From Mauremys mutica (Eukaryota; Chordata; Testudines; Geoemydidae), in assembly GCF_020497125.1 (NCBI RefSeq), contig NC_059075.1:31160003-31224002 (forward strand): a stretch of DNA of 64,000 bases, in the 5' to 3' direction. Shown here piece by piece: positions 32,098 to 44,720 of this stretch. The notes under the pieces are model-generated. The model was not told the DNA's origin. It did not search any database and worked only from the letters and a program-made list of their open reading frames with translations. Numbering within the stretch: the stretch's first letter is position 1; every line of letters starts with the position of its first letter. The translations under genes and the position numbers were made by a program.

Positions 32098-32871
32098 TAT
32101 AGGTTTTTCCTTCTAGTGAAAGAATGGGATGGTAGATCTTAAACCAATGAAGACTACCCTCAGAAAGCCCTCAAGACTTCTGGAATATGCTGCTAAAACA
32201 ATTTCCTTTTTGTTTCTACTGCCTGTCCCTCCCTTCTCACATTTATCTCCAGATTTCTCCTTGTCCAGATCTAATCCGCCTCCAACAATCTTCTATTCAT
32301 TGAACTTTCTGAAATTTGCACTTTTAGAGAGTGTTAAGGGATTGACTCTATGTACACAAATTTGCAGAGGGACAATAGAGTTAAGGTCTGTTATTTCTTA
32401 CCTCTATATATTATTTATTTAAAACCATTTTTGCTGTTAAGAAGCATGTTATCTCTGGAGACACAAATCCACAGTTCGAGTACTGCAAAACTAAGCATCT
32501 CTGATGGTATCTTCTAGACTGAGCACTGAGTCCCATTGGATACATAGAAAGATTAACCTAAATAATCTATGCAGAAGCCTCTGAAACCCCATAAAATTGG
32601 GTCCCTAATCCATGAACTATGGGAACTCATTTAGAAGACTTTTCTTAAACATTACAGGAATATATTGTCTTATACTATAGAATTAAAATTTATAATCCCT
32701 ATCTCATCATGAAATATCTTTGAGCTATAATGTATCTTAATTAAAACTATCTTTAGATAGGTTTTTCCTCAAAGAGCATTTTATCAAAAAAAATCCGATT
32801 TAAATAAAAAAAAATCTGATTATTTTTATTTAAAAAATAAATCATTGATTTTTATCCACCCTGGCTTGGTG

Positions 32872-34155
32872 TGATTCTCAGGTCGTCTGACTGGGAAATA
32901 GGAGGAGGAAGGCTTGTCGAAAGAAAGATACAACTTTTTTTATTATAAACCATTTTAAAAGTTCATAGTGACTAATGGCTTTCAAACTCAGTTCATACTA
33001 TGTGTGGGGTGGTCAAATACTAATGCCTGGGTTTCAGTATAAAACCTGTAGAAATATACTCTTGCTGTTTATTTGGTTTTGCTTGCTAAATGTAGAACAG
33101 TAACACAGAACTTTGCTTTATAAGGCGAGTTTTGAACCTAGAAAATCCCTCAAACTACAGTCATATGCACTACCATCAAACCCTAGATGGACCCACAAAA
33201 GCAGCTGGGAACTCGTGAAGAGCAAGGCATTAGTTCTCTGTTAATAATACATCAAAGTTCACTCAGGCAGATGTCAGAAAGTTTAGGTGTTTCTCTTCAA
33301 AGTTTTAGAAATATTTAAGTAAACATGTAACTTTTCCTCTCTAAGGACTAGAATGGATGGCATGACGAGTTTCCTGAAGTTTGCTCACTAAACATAAAAA
33401 TTGTTAGATTGGCAGGATGTATATAAAGAGATTAGCCTCTCTTTCTCTGTCCCCCTTCCAGTCAAATATAGTACTAGCTTTTTCAGGTATCAGGAAGATC
33501 AAATTAACTATAGGTATTTTGAGTTTAGCCAACTTCACTCTGGAAAATATTGTACAAAATGTTCCATTCACTCTGAAAAAGTAAACTGTACTATACCCAG
33601 TATTTCATTTTGGACTCCAGGAAAAATACTTCATATTCAGTGGCAGACTGTGTTAAAGTGAGCTGTTCTCAGTTACAACGGAATTACTCCAGAATTATAT
33701 TAGTATAACAGATCACAATTTTGCCCCAAATGAACAGCTTCTTATATTTCAAGATATAATATATACCATATGGAATAGATTAAAAATTTGACCTAAAGTA
33801 TGATTTATATGTTTTTCTAATCTTATCTAGTATACAAGGGGACACAAATCAGTGTGCTGAAAAAATATGAATAGGGTTGTCTAGGGAGTAGTTTGTGTGT
33901 ATATTTAAAATTAAACAGTGACTAGTTGAAAATATTAACAAGAAAATGCACTTACAGTTTATATACACTGTGTAGGAATGACACGTCTGAAATGGTTTCC
34001 TTAAAAGAAGAGAGAAATTGGTGTACTTCAGTGCTTCATGTCCTGTTTCTAGTTGACATGCATTCCCAACAGAAACACCACCACAACTGGGGTTCCCACT
34101 GGCAGTCTCAGTAAGAAAGTCAAGCGTGGATATGAAGATCGTCCTATCCCTTCAC
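32872..34155. other. DGLUCY intron, no feature seen
   Basis: No repeat termini, exons or RNA genes recognised on either strand. Confidence 0.45.
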
Positions 34156-34157
34156 TA

Positions 34158-34338
34158 AGGGAGAGATAGCTCAGTGGTTTGAGCATTGGCCTGCTAAACC
34201 CATGGTTATGAATTCAATCCTTGATGTGGCCACTTAGGGATGTGGGGCAAAAACCAGTACTTAGTCCTGCCTATTGAAGGCAGGGGGCTGGACTCAATGA
34301 CCCTTCTCTTATGTATGTATATCTCCATTTAAAAAAAA
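34158..34338 (+). mobile_element. tRNA-derived SINE (turtle Pol III SINE family)
   Basis: Plus orientation. A box 'gatagctcagtggtttgagc' near 34166, B box 'ggttatgaattcaatccttg' near 34203, then 'ggggctggactcaatgaccc' and the terminal 'atatctccattt' followed by an A-run. Confidence 0.88.
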
Positions 34339-34441
34339 ATCCTCTTGCTCTTAGAGTTGGGCCCTGCAGGTTTTCATCAAGGCATATTAATAAGAAGCTC
34401 TTTGAGAGCAGAGACCGTCTTTCTGTTCTGTCTCTGTACAC

Positions 34442-35123
34442 CAGAGGTGGGCAAACTACGGCCCACATCTGGCCTGTGGGACCATCCTGCCTGGCCCCCA
34501 AGCTCCTGGCCTGGGAGGCTATCCCCGGCTCCTCCCCCGCAGCCTCAGCTTGCTTGCTCTGCCACCGGTGCAATGCTTTAGGCAGCGGGCCTGTGAGCTC
34601 CTGGGGCAGCGCAGCTGCAGAGCCTGGTCTCTGTGCTGCATGGTGGTAGTGGCGGTGTGGCCCGGCTCAAGCCAGGTGGCATGGCTGTAGCGCTGCCAGC
34701 CACTGGTGCTCCAGACAGCACAGTAAGGGGGCAGGGAGGGTTGGATAGAGGGCAGGGAGAATAGGGTGGTGGTCAGGCGGCGATAGGGGTCGGGGTGGGA
34801 ACAGGGGGTTGAATGGGGGTAAGGGTACCAGGGGGTAGTCAGGAAGGAGTGGGGGGTTGGATGGGGCAGTCAGGGGACAGGGAGAAGGGGTGGTTGGATA
34901 GGGCAGGGATCCCAGGAGGGGCTGTCAGGAATGAGAGGAGGGGTTGGATGGGGTGGCGGGGGTCAGAGGCGGTCAGGGAACGGGGGGATTGGACAGGGCA
35001 GGAGTCCTGGGGGGGAACAGATAGGAGGTGGGGGCTATGCCACAACCCCCTCCCCTAACCGGCCCTCCATACAATTTACAAAACCGGATGCAGCCCTCAG
35101 GCCAAAAAGTTTGCCCGCCCCTG
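34442..35123. mobile_element. hAT non-autonomous element, 682 bp
   Basis: Starts CAGAGGTGGGCAAACTACGG and ends 'ggccaaaaagtttgcccgcccctg', an inverted match. Flanks ctgtacac (34434-34441) and ctgcacag (35124-35131) agree at six of eight positions, consistent with an aged target duplication. The core (about 34740-35040) is a degenerate G-rich minisatellite of 'ggttggatggggcagtcagggg' words. It is inserted inside an ancient repeat whose halves flank it ('gtctttctgttctgtctctg' and 'tgtctagcacaatggggtcctgg'). Confidence 0.85.
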
Positions 35124-35131
35124 CTGCACAG

Positions 35132-35930
35132 TGTCTAGCACAATGGGGTCCTGGTCCATGACAGGGGCTCCTATGTGCTAATAATACAAATAATAGTGTG
35201 AAGAAACCGGTTAACTGTACTGTACATCTGTTCTGTGACTGAAGCCACAAGCATATGCTTCTACTGAACCAAGGACAACCTCCAATATGCAATTACATGT
35301 TTTATGTGATCACGTTAAAGTATCTCTCTATTCCTGATTATAACTGTGATGGACATGTAAGAGAAAACAAAGGCACTCTGGTTGGAAATAATGTTTCTCT
35401 CCCTCTCTAAGAGGGAAGCTGTTAAGATTGCTCTTGGGGAACGGTTGAGAGAGAAAGAGAGAGAGCTGCCTGAGCTATGATTAAGGGGTACTAAGCCTAT
35501 GGGTAAGATAGACGTCCATAGATGTTTCTCTGCAAGCTTTAGTCCTACTGTTAAGATTAAACCATATTTTGGTTTAAGAAGGCTATCTGGTCACTATATT
35601 CTACCACAGGAAAAATAAGGACACATGAGAGGGTGTACTCAGAGACCAAAGAAGGGTCAAATGCAGCTAGCCCTGTAACCAAGACAATAAATTTCTTCAG
35701 TCTTTAAAGACCATCTCATCTAAAAATCTGTGGCCTGATTTACAGAAATGCTGATACACCCTTCACCATTCACTGACCTCTGAAAATCAGTTCCATAACT
35801 CAAATTAATGTGAAGATCACTTCGAGCTGGCTCTTGCATTAAGCCTAAACTTTTTTTTTAAAAAAGGCAAACCCTATTGGATGTTTTAAAAGCTTCACAT
35901 ATTGCTTAGCTGTGGGGCTGTTATTTAGGG
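35132..35930. other. Intron, tail of an old repeat and unique sequence
   Basis: 35132-35200 completes the ancient repeat interrupted at 34442. The rest contains a short GA-rich run near 35450-35466 and no recognised element. Confidence 0.4.
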
Positions 35931-36870
35931 CATGATACAAAGCAATTATTAGAGGGCTTATTCCTTCACCTGCTTACTTCCCTGGTCCTTCTTGCATGAA
36001 CAGAGAGCAACAATACCTGAAGTCCAAAGGTACAAACAATTTTTTGTTTATTGGAGTGAACTTCCAGCAAGCAATGATTCCAATTTCCTTCCTTAGTGTT
36101 CCCCTTCTCAGCTCGGACAGCACAGAGCCTTGCCTGTGTCCCTGTTTCCATTCCCCCCCCTTAGCAAAACAGGATTCCAATTCCCCCTCCCATTCCCATT
36201 CCCCCCCTTAGCAAAACAGGATTCCAATTCCCTCCCATCCTCCCCTCACTTCCTGATTATGGACTATATAGTAAAACTTGAGTTCTGCTTAGCTATATCT
36301 TAACCAATCATTTTACTGAAATTTAACTAATCAATTATATCCCACCACCTTAATTGGTTTACACCCAACAAAATTAATTATACAGCAGACAGAAACAATC
36401 ACAAAACTAGACAAGAGATTATACAGACAAACAATAGGGAAGTGGAGACTACAATGAAAAAACAACAAAGAAATGAGGATTTCACACCCCTGCTATTGAT
36501 AAGTGAGTTCTTGCCAGACAGGATGCTATCAAACTAAGTTTTCTTTAAATCTTCTAGGCTCTTCCCTTTCTCTGGAGGTGATAGGCATTATCAGGGCAGG
36601 ATTGTATTCCTAAGCGCCAAATAGCACCTTATTTCAATGTGACTAGTTTGGAATGTAAGGATGTGACCATACACTTCACAGCTTATAGATGCCTCTGCTG
36701 CTTAGCCAGGGCCTCAGAGTGTCACAGTAAGAGAAGGCCCTTACACCAGCAGATGGTGATTTTGATTCTTTCTTTTATACCTCTATAATTAACTAAGTGA
36801 TAAGAATACACCTAAATTCTTAAAGTATAGGCCTTTGCAGACAGGCCTGAATAGCATATCCTAACAGCCA
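35931..36870. repeat. Unclassified LTR-like interspersed repeat
   Basis: I recognise the text from about 36500 to 36870 ('gccagacaggatgctatcaaactaag', 'ggtgataggcattatcagggcaggattg', 'gtgtcacagtaagagaaggcccttac') as a recurrent turtle repeat, probably LTR-related. Boundaries and orientation are not resolved. It includes a 47-bp tandem duplication around 36149-36240 ('cccccccttagcaaaacagg' twice). Confidence 0.4.
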
Positions 36871-37559
36871 TGATAGGCAATCAAAGGCTTTTCATTGACT
36901 TCAGAGAGAGTTGGAACAGCTTCTCAACCAGGTGTCTTTAGTTGTACAGCCAGTTTTTTATAAGAGAGGCTAACCAATTGAAATCTGAATTTTGGCATGT
37001 AAGTGATGTTCCTTAGGGGTCAGGTTACTAGCTACAAGTATCTTTCCCTTTCCACAGAAAGTTATTACAGAATTAACTTCTGAAGGTTCTGTATAGTCCC
37101 AACCCCAATGGCAGAATTTTCTTCTTCACTCCATGCTGGTGGCTCTTTTACATCCTAAAGGATTACTTTCCCCCTCCCCATCTTCTATCACCATTCCTTC
37201 CTCTGACCCACAATGCAGCCATCCATTTAATGACTAGATGAAACATTGAAGATTGTTAGTGTTGCTACTCAGATGGATTAAGAGGCCACATAGGTGATTA
37301 ACAAATGTGTTTGCCCCATTCCTGTCCATGCAGAGATCGAATGCTTCCCCTTCACAGCAATCCTACACTCTACTGGCCAAGAGAATCAGGATCTTATTCT
37401 TATTTACATTACATTTGAAGAAATATTTAAATCCTAAACTAATTTTAGGAACATAAAATCTACCATACTAGATCAGACCAGAAATTTGTTTATCTCCTCT
37501 GCAATGTTGTTCTCTTCCTTCATTGTTCTTTTAGCTCTTTGGGAGTTTAGCAGATGCAA

Positions 37560-38220
37560 CAATTCCCCCACAGGTATCTCGCTTTTGACATAATTAAGTT
37601 TTGTCTCTCCCCCCGGGGATTATTTGTTCTTCAAAACCTCCCCTTAGTTCTATTTTCATCTTACATTTTATTACCACTTCTGTTGGCTTAACTATCATTG
37701 GATTTCCATTTTCTGAAGGATCTTGGTTTGTCTAGAATAACCTCTTGAACTCTACCATTTAATTAATTTTCTTTCTGATCTTTTTGCTCCCTTTTTTGTT
37801 TAGGGATATATGTGCCACCTGTGACTCTTAAGATGTGCTCAAGTTGCCTCTCTGCTGAGTCAAAGGATTTTAATTTCCTCATTTTTTACTTTAGGATCAC
37901 ATTGACTAGCTTCCTCTTTTTTGGAAATCCCCTTTTTGGAGTTCGATGTCAAAATTGTGGCAATTATAGGTATGATTCCTCTGAAGAGGGTGTTGAATTT
38001 AATTATGTTCACTGTTACTCAGTGGCTCAACAGCAGTTACATTATGAACCCATTGCTGTCTATTTCTTAGGTCTAAGTTGAGAATCGCTTCGCTTCAGGT
38101 ACTACTTGTTCCAAGACGCAATTGTTTAAGTTATTGAGAAATTCCTTCTATAAACCTTGACTGGTAATAACATTTGAGTAAGTTTTATAAGTGGATAGTT
38201 GAAATCACTCATTATTGCTT
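37560..38220 (-). pseudogene. CR1-like LINE fragment (endonuclease/linker region)
   Basis: Aligns by eye with 56080-56400: both carry 'cccctttttggagtt' followed by related text. The minus strand encodes SFDSAERQLEHILRVTGGTY and IPKQKREQKDQKEN, a CR1 ORF2 linker region. Stops throughout. Confidence 0.62.
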
Positions 38221-40040
38221 TATTAGAATGAGTTGCCTCTCTGCTCTCCTTTAATATTGTTCACTTATAGTGACTACTTAGCCTGGGAGGCTGGTAGTAT
38301 AACACTAGTAAAATATTTGTACTTTTATCACTTGAGATTAATAACTATACAGATTTTAAAAAGCTGTATTTTAAGATTTTGTCTGAAGGGAGAAGCAATG
38401 TGTAAAAAGGACAACAGCAGTAAGACTAAAGTAAGGTTGGGGTGTGAAGATTTAACCCATAGTCAATAACAAATCTTTATTACTTAAACTAATTTTTTCA
38501 AGAAATGACCCATTTCCTGACAGAGTCCTACCATTTCCGTTAGAATTATTCAGGTTTGGATTAATTTCTTAGTAGTAACCTCTGCTTTCACAGTATTACG
38601 CTAAGTGGTTTTAGCAAGAAGAGAACTGTTGAGTATTAGGACAGATCAGCAAAAAAAATATGCTTTAAACAGCAAATTTACATACCCAGTCTGCTTTTGT
38701 GACAATCATAATGCAGTTTGGCTACAGACTCAAGAAATATGCACATACAAAGACTAGATAAGAATGGGGAAACGAATAGTATTAGGGAACTATTGTATAG
38801 TATTCACACAAACACACACAACTTCATTTATATGGAGCTAAGGTTGCAGGTTTTTGAGTCTGTTGTGTTGGAAATGTCACTTTAACTCTTAAAATCATAT
38901 TGTGGGAAACCAGGAAATTATTTTTTTCTTGCAGCAGTAATGTTTGCATCCGGAGTAACGGGCCCTTAGCAATATTTTCTGGTCTTCCAACTTTTGAGCT
39001 TTGGGAATTAAATGCATGTTCTGGAAGAACACAATGAACAAGGCAATATAGAATTTGTGTACCTTTAAATTTTCATTAGTGTGGAGGGCCATGTGGTGTG
39101 TTTTTGCCCCGCTTCCCACCCCACTCCAAGTAAACTTCTGCACTAGGAGCAAGGGGAGCCCTGGAACCCTTTTCCACCTTGCCCCCATAAGAAACCTCGG
39201 GAGTTGTGCAGCTGTGAGCAGTCTGCGGTGTGCAGCTGCAGCTTTCTCTCTGCTGTGTACCAGGTCTGGCAGGACTCTGTACACAATGTTAATATTCCAT
39301 GTAGTGCTGACGGCAGCCTAGTATGCCTCCCCCTAGAACCAAACATAGTTTAACAACTCTTTAATATCTGGGGTCTGGAACTAGTTCTTGGGCTGGACGC
39401 TAGCTCTCAACAGAAATCCAGTGATAAGTTTCATGTGGATACTGCCCACGGTATTTTTTCCTACTGCTGTGCAAAAAAACAAAGTAAAATAAAAATTCTA
39501 ATGCCAGGTAATTATCGGGTGGGAAAGGGAGAATTTTATAGCTTCATAACCCATTTTACCCAGATTTGCAGCACACAGTGAACACCAAGCCTTGCACTGC
39601 CATACCAATGTTCAGCTATACATGTGAATATTAAAACAGGTTGAAAATTGTTTTAAGGAATCCTATTGCCACCCCATACTGTTGCATAGAAAAAGGTTGG
39701 TTTTTACCAAACACATTTCTTCTTTTGCAACATTGTTCTATTGGTTTGCATATGTGATCATGCCACATATCACATAGGAAATATTGTAGCCAGTTGGATT
39801 ATTTCACTGACTAAATTAATGCAAGAGCATAGCTTCCATTGCAAAGGCTGGCTTTTCCTTTCCAATTCACAAAAGAGACCTCTTAAGGGTTATTCTGTTC
39901 ACCCTACAGATGTGGATTCCCTTCCTCTCTCCACCATCCATCCTTCCTGATTCTCAAAGGTAGGGTTGATTTCATGCATTTAGAGATAGCAGAGCAGCCT
40001 TGATTACATCTACCTTTGGCTTGGAGGTGAGATTCTAGCC
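38221..40040. other. DGLUCY intron, no feature seen
   Basis: Apart from a short CA-rich run near 38810-38820, I see no repeat ends or exons. The 129-aa minus-strand ORF near 38895-39284 has no recognised motif, no splice context and Alu-unrelated composition. Confidence 0.4.
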
Positions 40041-40591
40041 CAGGGGTCTCAAACTCAATTTACCTTAGGGCCAGTGCCAGTCCTCAAATCCTCCCAGTGG
40101 GCCAATAATGTCACTGAAAAGAAAATATTATATTTTGAATTTTGAATTTCTTAGAAATAATAAAACTGTCATACAACTTTATACAATTCTTCGCCTGCCA
40201 GAGTGTTTTTAGTGTTTGCCAGACACCTGGCAATGCTTCAGTTCTGTCAGTTTGTTGATGTTTGGCCTCAATGACTGAGCAGTTGAAACCTTCAGGATTG
40301 CAGCAAGGTGTGCATCAGATAGTTGTGTTCGGTATTTTGACTTGTTTATATTCATTGTGGAAAAAAGTAATGCTGCCTCCGTGGCTGACTCTGCCCAGCA
40401 ACTAATGATGCTGCTTCATGGCTGACTCTGCCCAGCGACTAGTGATGATATCTCTGTCCCTTTCCCCCAACCAATGGGAGCTGCGGGGGGGTGGCGCCAC
40501 ACTGCAGGCTGTATGCGTCTCTCCTCCACGGGCCGCAGTGGGGAGGTTTTGGGCTGCAGATGGCCCCTGGGCCGGGACTTTGAGACCCCTG
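40041..40591 (-). mobile_element. hAT deletion derivative retaining transposase C-terminus
   Basis: Starts CAGGGGTCTCAAACTCA and ends with the complement CAGGGGTCTCAAAGTCC. Flanks ttctagcc (40033-40040) and tgctagct (40592-40599) match at six of eight. On the minus strand, about 40365-40205 reads FSTMNINKSKYRTQLSDAHL, then AAILKVSTAQSLRPNINKL, the Charlie-type hAT dimerisation tail. It is therefore an internally deleted copy of an autonomous element, not a pure MITE. A short motif ('gctgactctgcccagc') is duplicated near 40386 and 40422. Confidence 0.82.
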
Positions 40592-40779
40592 TGCTAGCTC
40601 TAAACCTCCTGCTTTGTTAGTGTAGGGAAGGCTTTATTTCTAAAATAACTGAGCTGTTAGGCCACTTTTTCCAGGGTGTGATTGCTGCTTCCACTAATTG
40701 ATCACACTGAATACTCAGCTTATATAAAAATGTTTGTGTGAGAACTGTTGTAGACTGCCCCTGAATCTGTTACTTTTTA

Positions 40780-40900
40780 ATCTAAACTCTCTGGGGCAGG
40801 GACTGTCTCTTGCTATATGCATGTACAGCATCAATCACAATAGGGTGCTGATCTTAGTTGGGGCCTCTACAGTTACTGCAATACAAATATGTAACTATAT
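40780..40900. repeat. Ancient amniote interspersed repeat
   Basis: 'ctctggggcagggactgtctcttgc', 'gtacagcatcaatcacaatagggtgctgatc' and 'ttggggcctctacagttactgcaatacaaat' match an old family also present near 27605 and 35125. I cannot give its name with confidence. Confidence 0.5.
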
Positions 40901-41036
40901 ACAAAACAAACCCGTCCCCCACTACACTAGAGGAATATTAAGGTTGCAAAGTCAAGCATTCAAAAATTAGGAAATGTCAGAATTAAGGTTGCCTAAATAG
41001 TCTTAATCCAGTCCCCTTATGCATATGTATTATGAT

Positions 41037-41846
41037 TAAGGTTGCGTGTCTTTCATGGAGGTCACAGAAGTCATGGATTCCGTGACCTTCCGTGACTTCT
41101 GCAGTGGCCGGTGCATCTAGCTCAGGTGTTGTCTAAGCTGGGCAGCCCCTGGGCCAGCGGAGGCAGCAGTCTGGATGAGTGGGTGGGGGCTCAGTGCTAA
41201 GGCACAGCATACGGGTGCGGAGTGGCACTTACCTGGGGGGGGGTCCCCGGCTCACACCGGCATGTCCCTGCAGCTCCTAGGCGGAAGGGCCAGGGGGCTC
41301 CACATGGTGATGATTTCCTATGATGATGCATCATTTCTATGAACCATGTGACTGCAAGCACCGCCCCACAGTTCCCATTGGCTGCAGTTCCTAGCTAATG
41401 GTGCTTGTGGCGGGAGCAGCATGTGGAGCCCCCGTGACTGCCCCTCCCCCTAGGAGCTGCAGGGACATGCTGGTCCGAGCCGGGTAGGGAGCCTGCCAGC
41501 CCCCCCAGCACCAGTCCCAGGACCCATGCCACCGCCTGTCCCTCTCCCTCCACCCTGGGCTGCGTGCAGCTGCCTGCCCTCTACCCACCCACCCAGTGCC
41601 AGCAGGGGTCCTGAGCCATGCACCGCCACCCACCTCCCCACCCCCAGCACCAGCAGGGGTCCCAGGTCACCACTCCTAAGACCCATGGTGCCTGGGACCA
41701 TCCCCCTAGAGCACCCCCGGCCCAAGTTTTAGTTAGGGGTGTATAGTAAAAGTCATGGACAGGTCATGGGCCGTGAATTTTTGTTTACGGCCTGTGACCT
41801 GTCCATGACTTTTACTGAAAATACCCGTGTCTAAAACTTAGCCTTA
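41037..41846. mobile_element. hAT MITE copy 1 (left parent), 810 bp
   Basis: Starts TAAGGTTGCGTGTC and ends AAACTTAGCCTTA, flanked by identical attatgat at 41029-41036 and 41847-41854. Near its right end is a 72-bp hairpin (41745-41816) whose 30-bp arms start AGTAAAAGTCATGGACAGG. The interior contains 'cagctcctaggcggaagggcc' and 'cccattggctgcagttcc'. It is longer than copies 2 and 3 because of extra internal sequence. It is the left parent of the recombination described under findings. Confidence 0.92.
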
Positions 41847-42047
41847 ATTATGATCTGGTCTTTAATTATACAATCAAATAACTTCCTTTTTCTAGAGGAC
41901 CCTTGCCTCATTCTCTGACATGGCTGAACCACTTTAGCTGATACTCTTTGCAAACTTTAACTGTTCAGACTGAAATTTTTTGAAATCTATAAACATCTGA
42001 AAACAAGATCTTGTAATTGAAAGTATTTTGCACCCGTCACTGTAAGA

Positions 42048-42348
42048 CAGGAGTAGGCAACCTATGGCACGGGTGCCGAAGTCAGCATGCGAGCTGATTT
42101 TCAGTGGCACTTACTGCCCGGGTCCTGGCCACCAGTCCGGGGGGCTCTGCATTTTAATTTAATTTTAAATGAAACTTCTTAAACATTTTAAAAGCCTTAT
42201 TTATTTTACATACAACAATCGTTTAGTTATATATTATAGAAAGAGACCTTCTAAAAATGTTAAAATGTATTACTGGCACGCCAATCCTTACATTAGAGTG
42301 AATAAATGAAGACTTGGCACACCACTTCTGAAAGGTTACCGACTCCTG
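42048..42348. mobile_element. hAT MITE, 301 bp, perfect target duplication (unit A)
   Basis: Starts CAGGAGTAGGCAACCTATGGCA and ends 'gaaaggttaccgactcctg', inverted ends. Flanks ctgtaaga at 42040-42047 and 42349-42356 are identical. Non-coding, AT-rich interior. Confidence 0.93.
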
Positions 42349-43769
42349 CTGTAAGAGGTGCTACTAGTTCTGCCTATAATTTTGCCAGTGTAGGGACAGA
42401 GGGGAGGTGGCTTGCAACTTTTTTCTTTGGGGCTGCCAGGGACCAGTTTAGCCCACGTGCAGGCTAGACCAGCTATCACATTGCCTTTCTTGTGCTCCTT
42501 TTACAAGGGCCAAATAGGCCATTGCAGGGCAAAATACAACCTGGTTGCAGTTATGCCACCACAATGCCTCCTGCAGCTGGGACTGCTGCAGAAGCACTAC
42601 AGAGCAAGCAGTATTCACTGGTAGTGAAAAGGGGCCTACTAAAGTTACAGACTCAGAATTATAGATGGCTTCAATTTTAATGTAAAATATTTTCTAAGCA
42701 GATTAAAAAATATAGCTCTCTATATTGAATGTATGTATATAACAGATTTGCTGATACAAAACTCACTGTCTCTGCATCAGAAACTTCCTTGGTATTTTCC
42801 AAGCTGTTCAGGCAAAGCCCTCTAATATTAAGGCACACCAACTTGAAAACGACATCTTTGTCAGAAAATTATGTACTTTAAGATTTAGTGAAAGACAATC
42901 TTGTTTTTCAGTTTATAAACTGTGTATTTGACAGGACTTCGTATACTGTTTCACTCTTTCCAGTGTATAGCCAATAAGGCACTCATCCATTAGGTTGTTC
43001 TGTGTGGATAGACTCTTGCATCCATATGGAACCCCACTGACATTACTGGGGCTCCATGTGGGTGTGCCAGGATGCATCCAAGCAGAATAACTTTCAGGAT
43101 TGGAGGCCTGAGTTGCTCTCTCTCCCTTGCTGAAAAAACCCTTATAAATATCCCCAGAGGAGCACAGTAACCCTTATGAATATTTTTCAGAAATTAAAAA
43201 AAAAATCCAACAAATGAGTGCATGCAATTTAAATAGGACTCTATTAGAAAACAGATTTAACTTGAACTTTTTTTAAAATTGACATTGTGCCTTTAAAAAT
43301 GACAGTGGCTGCCTGTGTGTATTCATGTAAACTGTAAAGCAGCAAAATGTAGAGTTAGAGATGGACTACCAGAAGCAAGTTTATTTCATTGGAGTCTATC
43401 AGAACTGGGCTCTCTGCCTAAATTGAACAGAACTGTCAAACGTGATTAGTGCCATTGAAAGTAACTGCAAATTAGCATTTTATTATACATTCAATCTCTA
43501 ACAGAGAAAGCGTGAACATGAGCCAGCAGCAGTCTGCAGGAAGAAACCAGGGGAGACTATACACAAGATTCAGAAGAAGGAAAGAAGTAACTTACTTATA
43601 CCTGGTTTTAACAGTCAGGAAAGGAAAAGCAGGTAAGCAAGAGATATTATAATAATGGATAAGGGAAACCAGAAGATAGGAGTAGGGACAGCAAAAGGAC
43701 TATGCCCAATCCAGCTAGGAAATTGGATGAAGTCAAGAAAAAAAATCATATTTGTAAACTAACATGAGG

Positions 43770-44720
43770 GGCCTTGGCACCAAAATGGAGGAATTAGACC
43801 CACCAATGCAGGTTGTTAAAGGGATAACAGAAATATGGCAGAAGAGCAGTCATGACTGGAATACAGGTACTAATGGGTACATAGTGTTCAGGAGAGAAAG
43901 AAGTAAAGATACTGGGATAGCATTGTAAAGAAACGAGAAGAGATAACAAATAAAACAGAATCCATTTGGGCCAAAATCTCTTTCGGGAAGGATTGTAAAA
44001 AGAGGTTCTATTGTGCTAGTGTTAGGGATTTGATACAGACCTCCAGGGTCAGTTTTGGATATGGCTAGAAGTCTCTTAATATTATTAAAGAGAGAACTAA
44101 TGCAAATTGTCATTATGGGAGACTTTCTTCTCCAATCTATAGCTTGGAAGTTAATCTCTACTAAAATGGTAAGGCCCAGTGAGGCACTAGACAACAGGTT
44201 TCTTCACCAAATAATCACTGAACAATTAGAGGTGATGCTACATTAGACTTGGTTTGGGTAAACAGTGATGAGACTATAGAAGAAAGCCTTGGACTGAGTG
44301 ATCATGAGGTAATCCAGTTAAATTTAAATGGAAAGAGGCTCAAAAACAGGTTAGAAATAGGTATTCAATTTCAAAATGGCAGAATTTGGGAAACTAAGGG
44401 AACTACTTAGTGAAGTCAAATGGATAGAAGAGCTCAGGGACTTAAATTTGTAGGAGGTTTTGAATTTCTTTAAGTCAGAGGAGCAAAAATTTACCTGCAA
44501 GTTGCATCCCAAATAAGGTGAAAAAACTTACAGGGAAAGGCTCCAGCTCTAACTTGCTGAATAGCCATCTCAAAAAGGACATTAGGAGTAAAAAGAGAGT
44601 ATACAAGGAACAGAAAAAAGGGACACATCAGCAAAGAAAGCTACAGCTTGGAAGTCAAAAAGTATAGACATAAAGTGAGAATTGCCAAAAGTCAAGCTCA
44701 GTTTTGCTCATACACAGTGC
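43770..44720 (+). pseudogene. CR1 LINE endonuclease fragment (unit A)
   Basis: Plus-strand frames read EIWQKSSHDWNTGTNGYIVF, then RRERSKDTGIAL, a YRPPGS block, VIMGDFLL (family: VIMGDFNYPDI), EALDNRFLHQII and LGLSDHEVIQ-like text. These are CR1 ORF2 endonuclease motifs. Numerous stops. The 63-aa plus ORF and 114-aa minus ORF here are remnants, not genes. Confidence 0.75.

Larger units (their letters stand above)
29374..32863 (-). mobile_element. Full-length hAT transposon with decayed transposase
   Basis: The 3490-bp element starts CAGGGTTTAAATTTAAATCA and ends with the complement CAGGGTGGATAAAAATCAATGA. It is flanked by identical gcttggtg at 29366-29373 and 32864-32871. The minus strand encodes a BED zinc-finger exon (32097-31887), a probable intron, and a long catalytic exon (about 31560-30003) ending in the hAT dimerisation domain. 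Complete ends plus an 8-bp duplication make the assignment secure. It is intronic and in the DGLUCY sense orientation. It is a possible parent for related non-autonomous copies elsewhere in the genome. Confidence 0.93.

Noticed and set aside
38895..39284. 129-aa minus-strand ORF as a missing DGLUCY exon
   Set aside because: No resemblance to the expected N-terminal region, and no consistent splice pair joining in phase 0 to the exon at 17797-17939.
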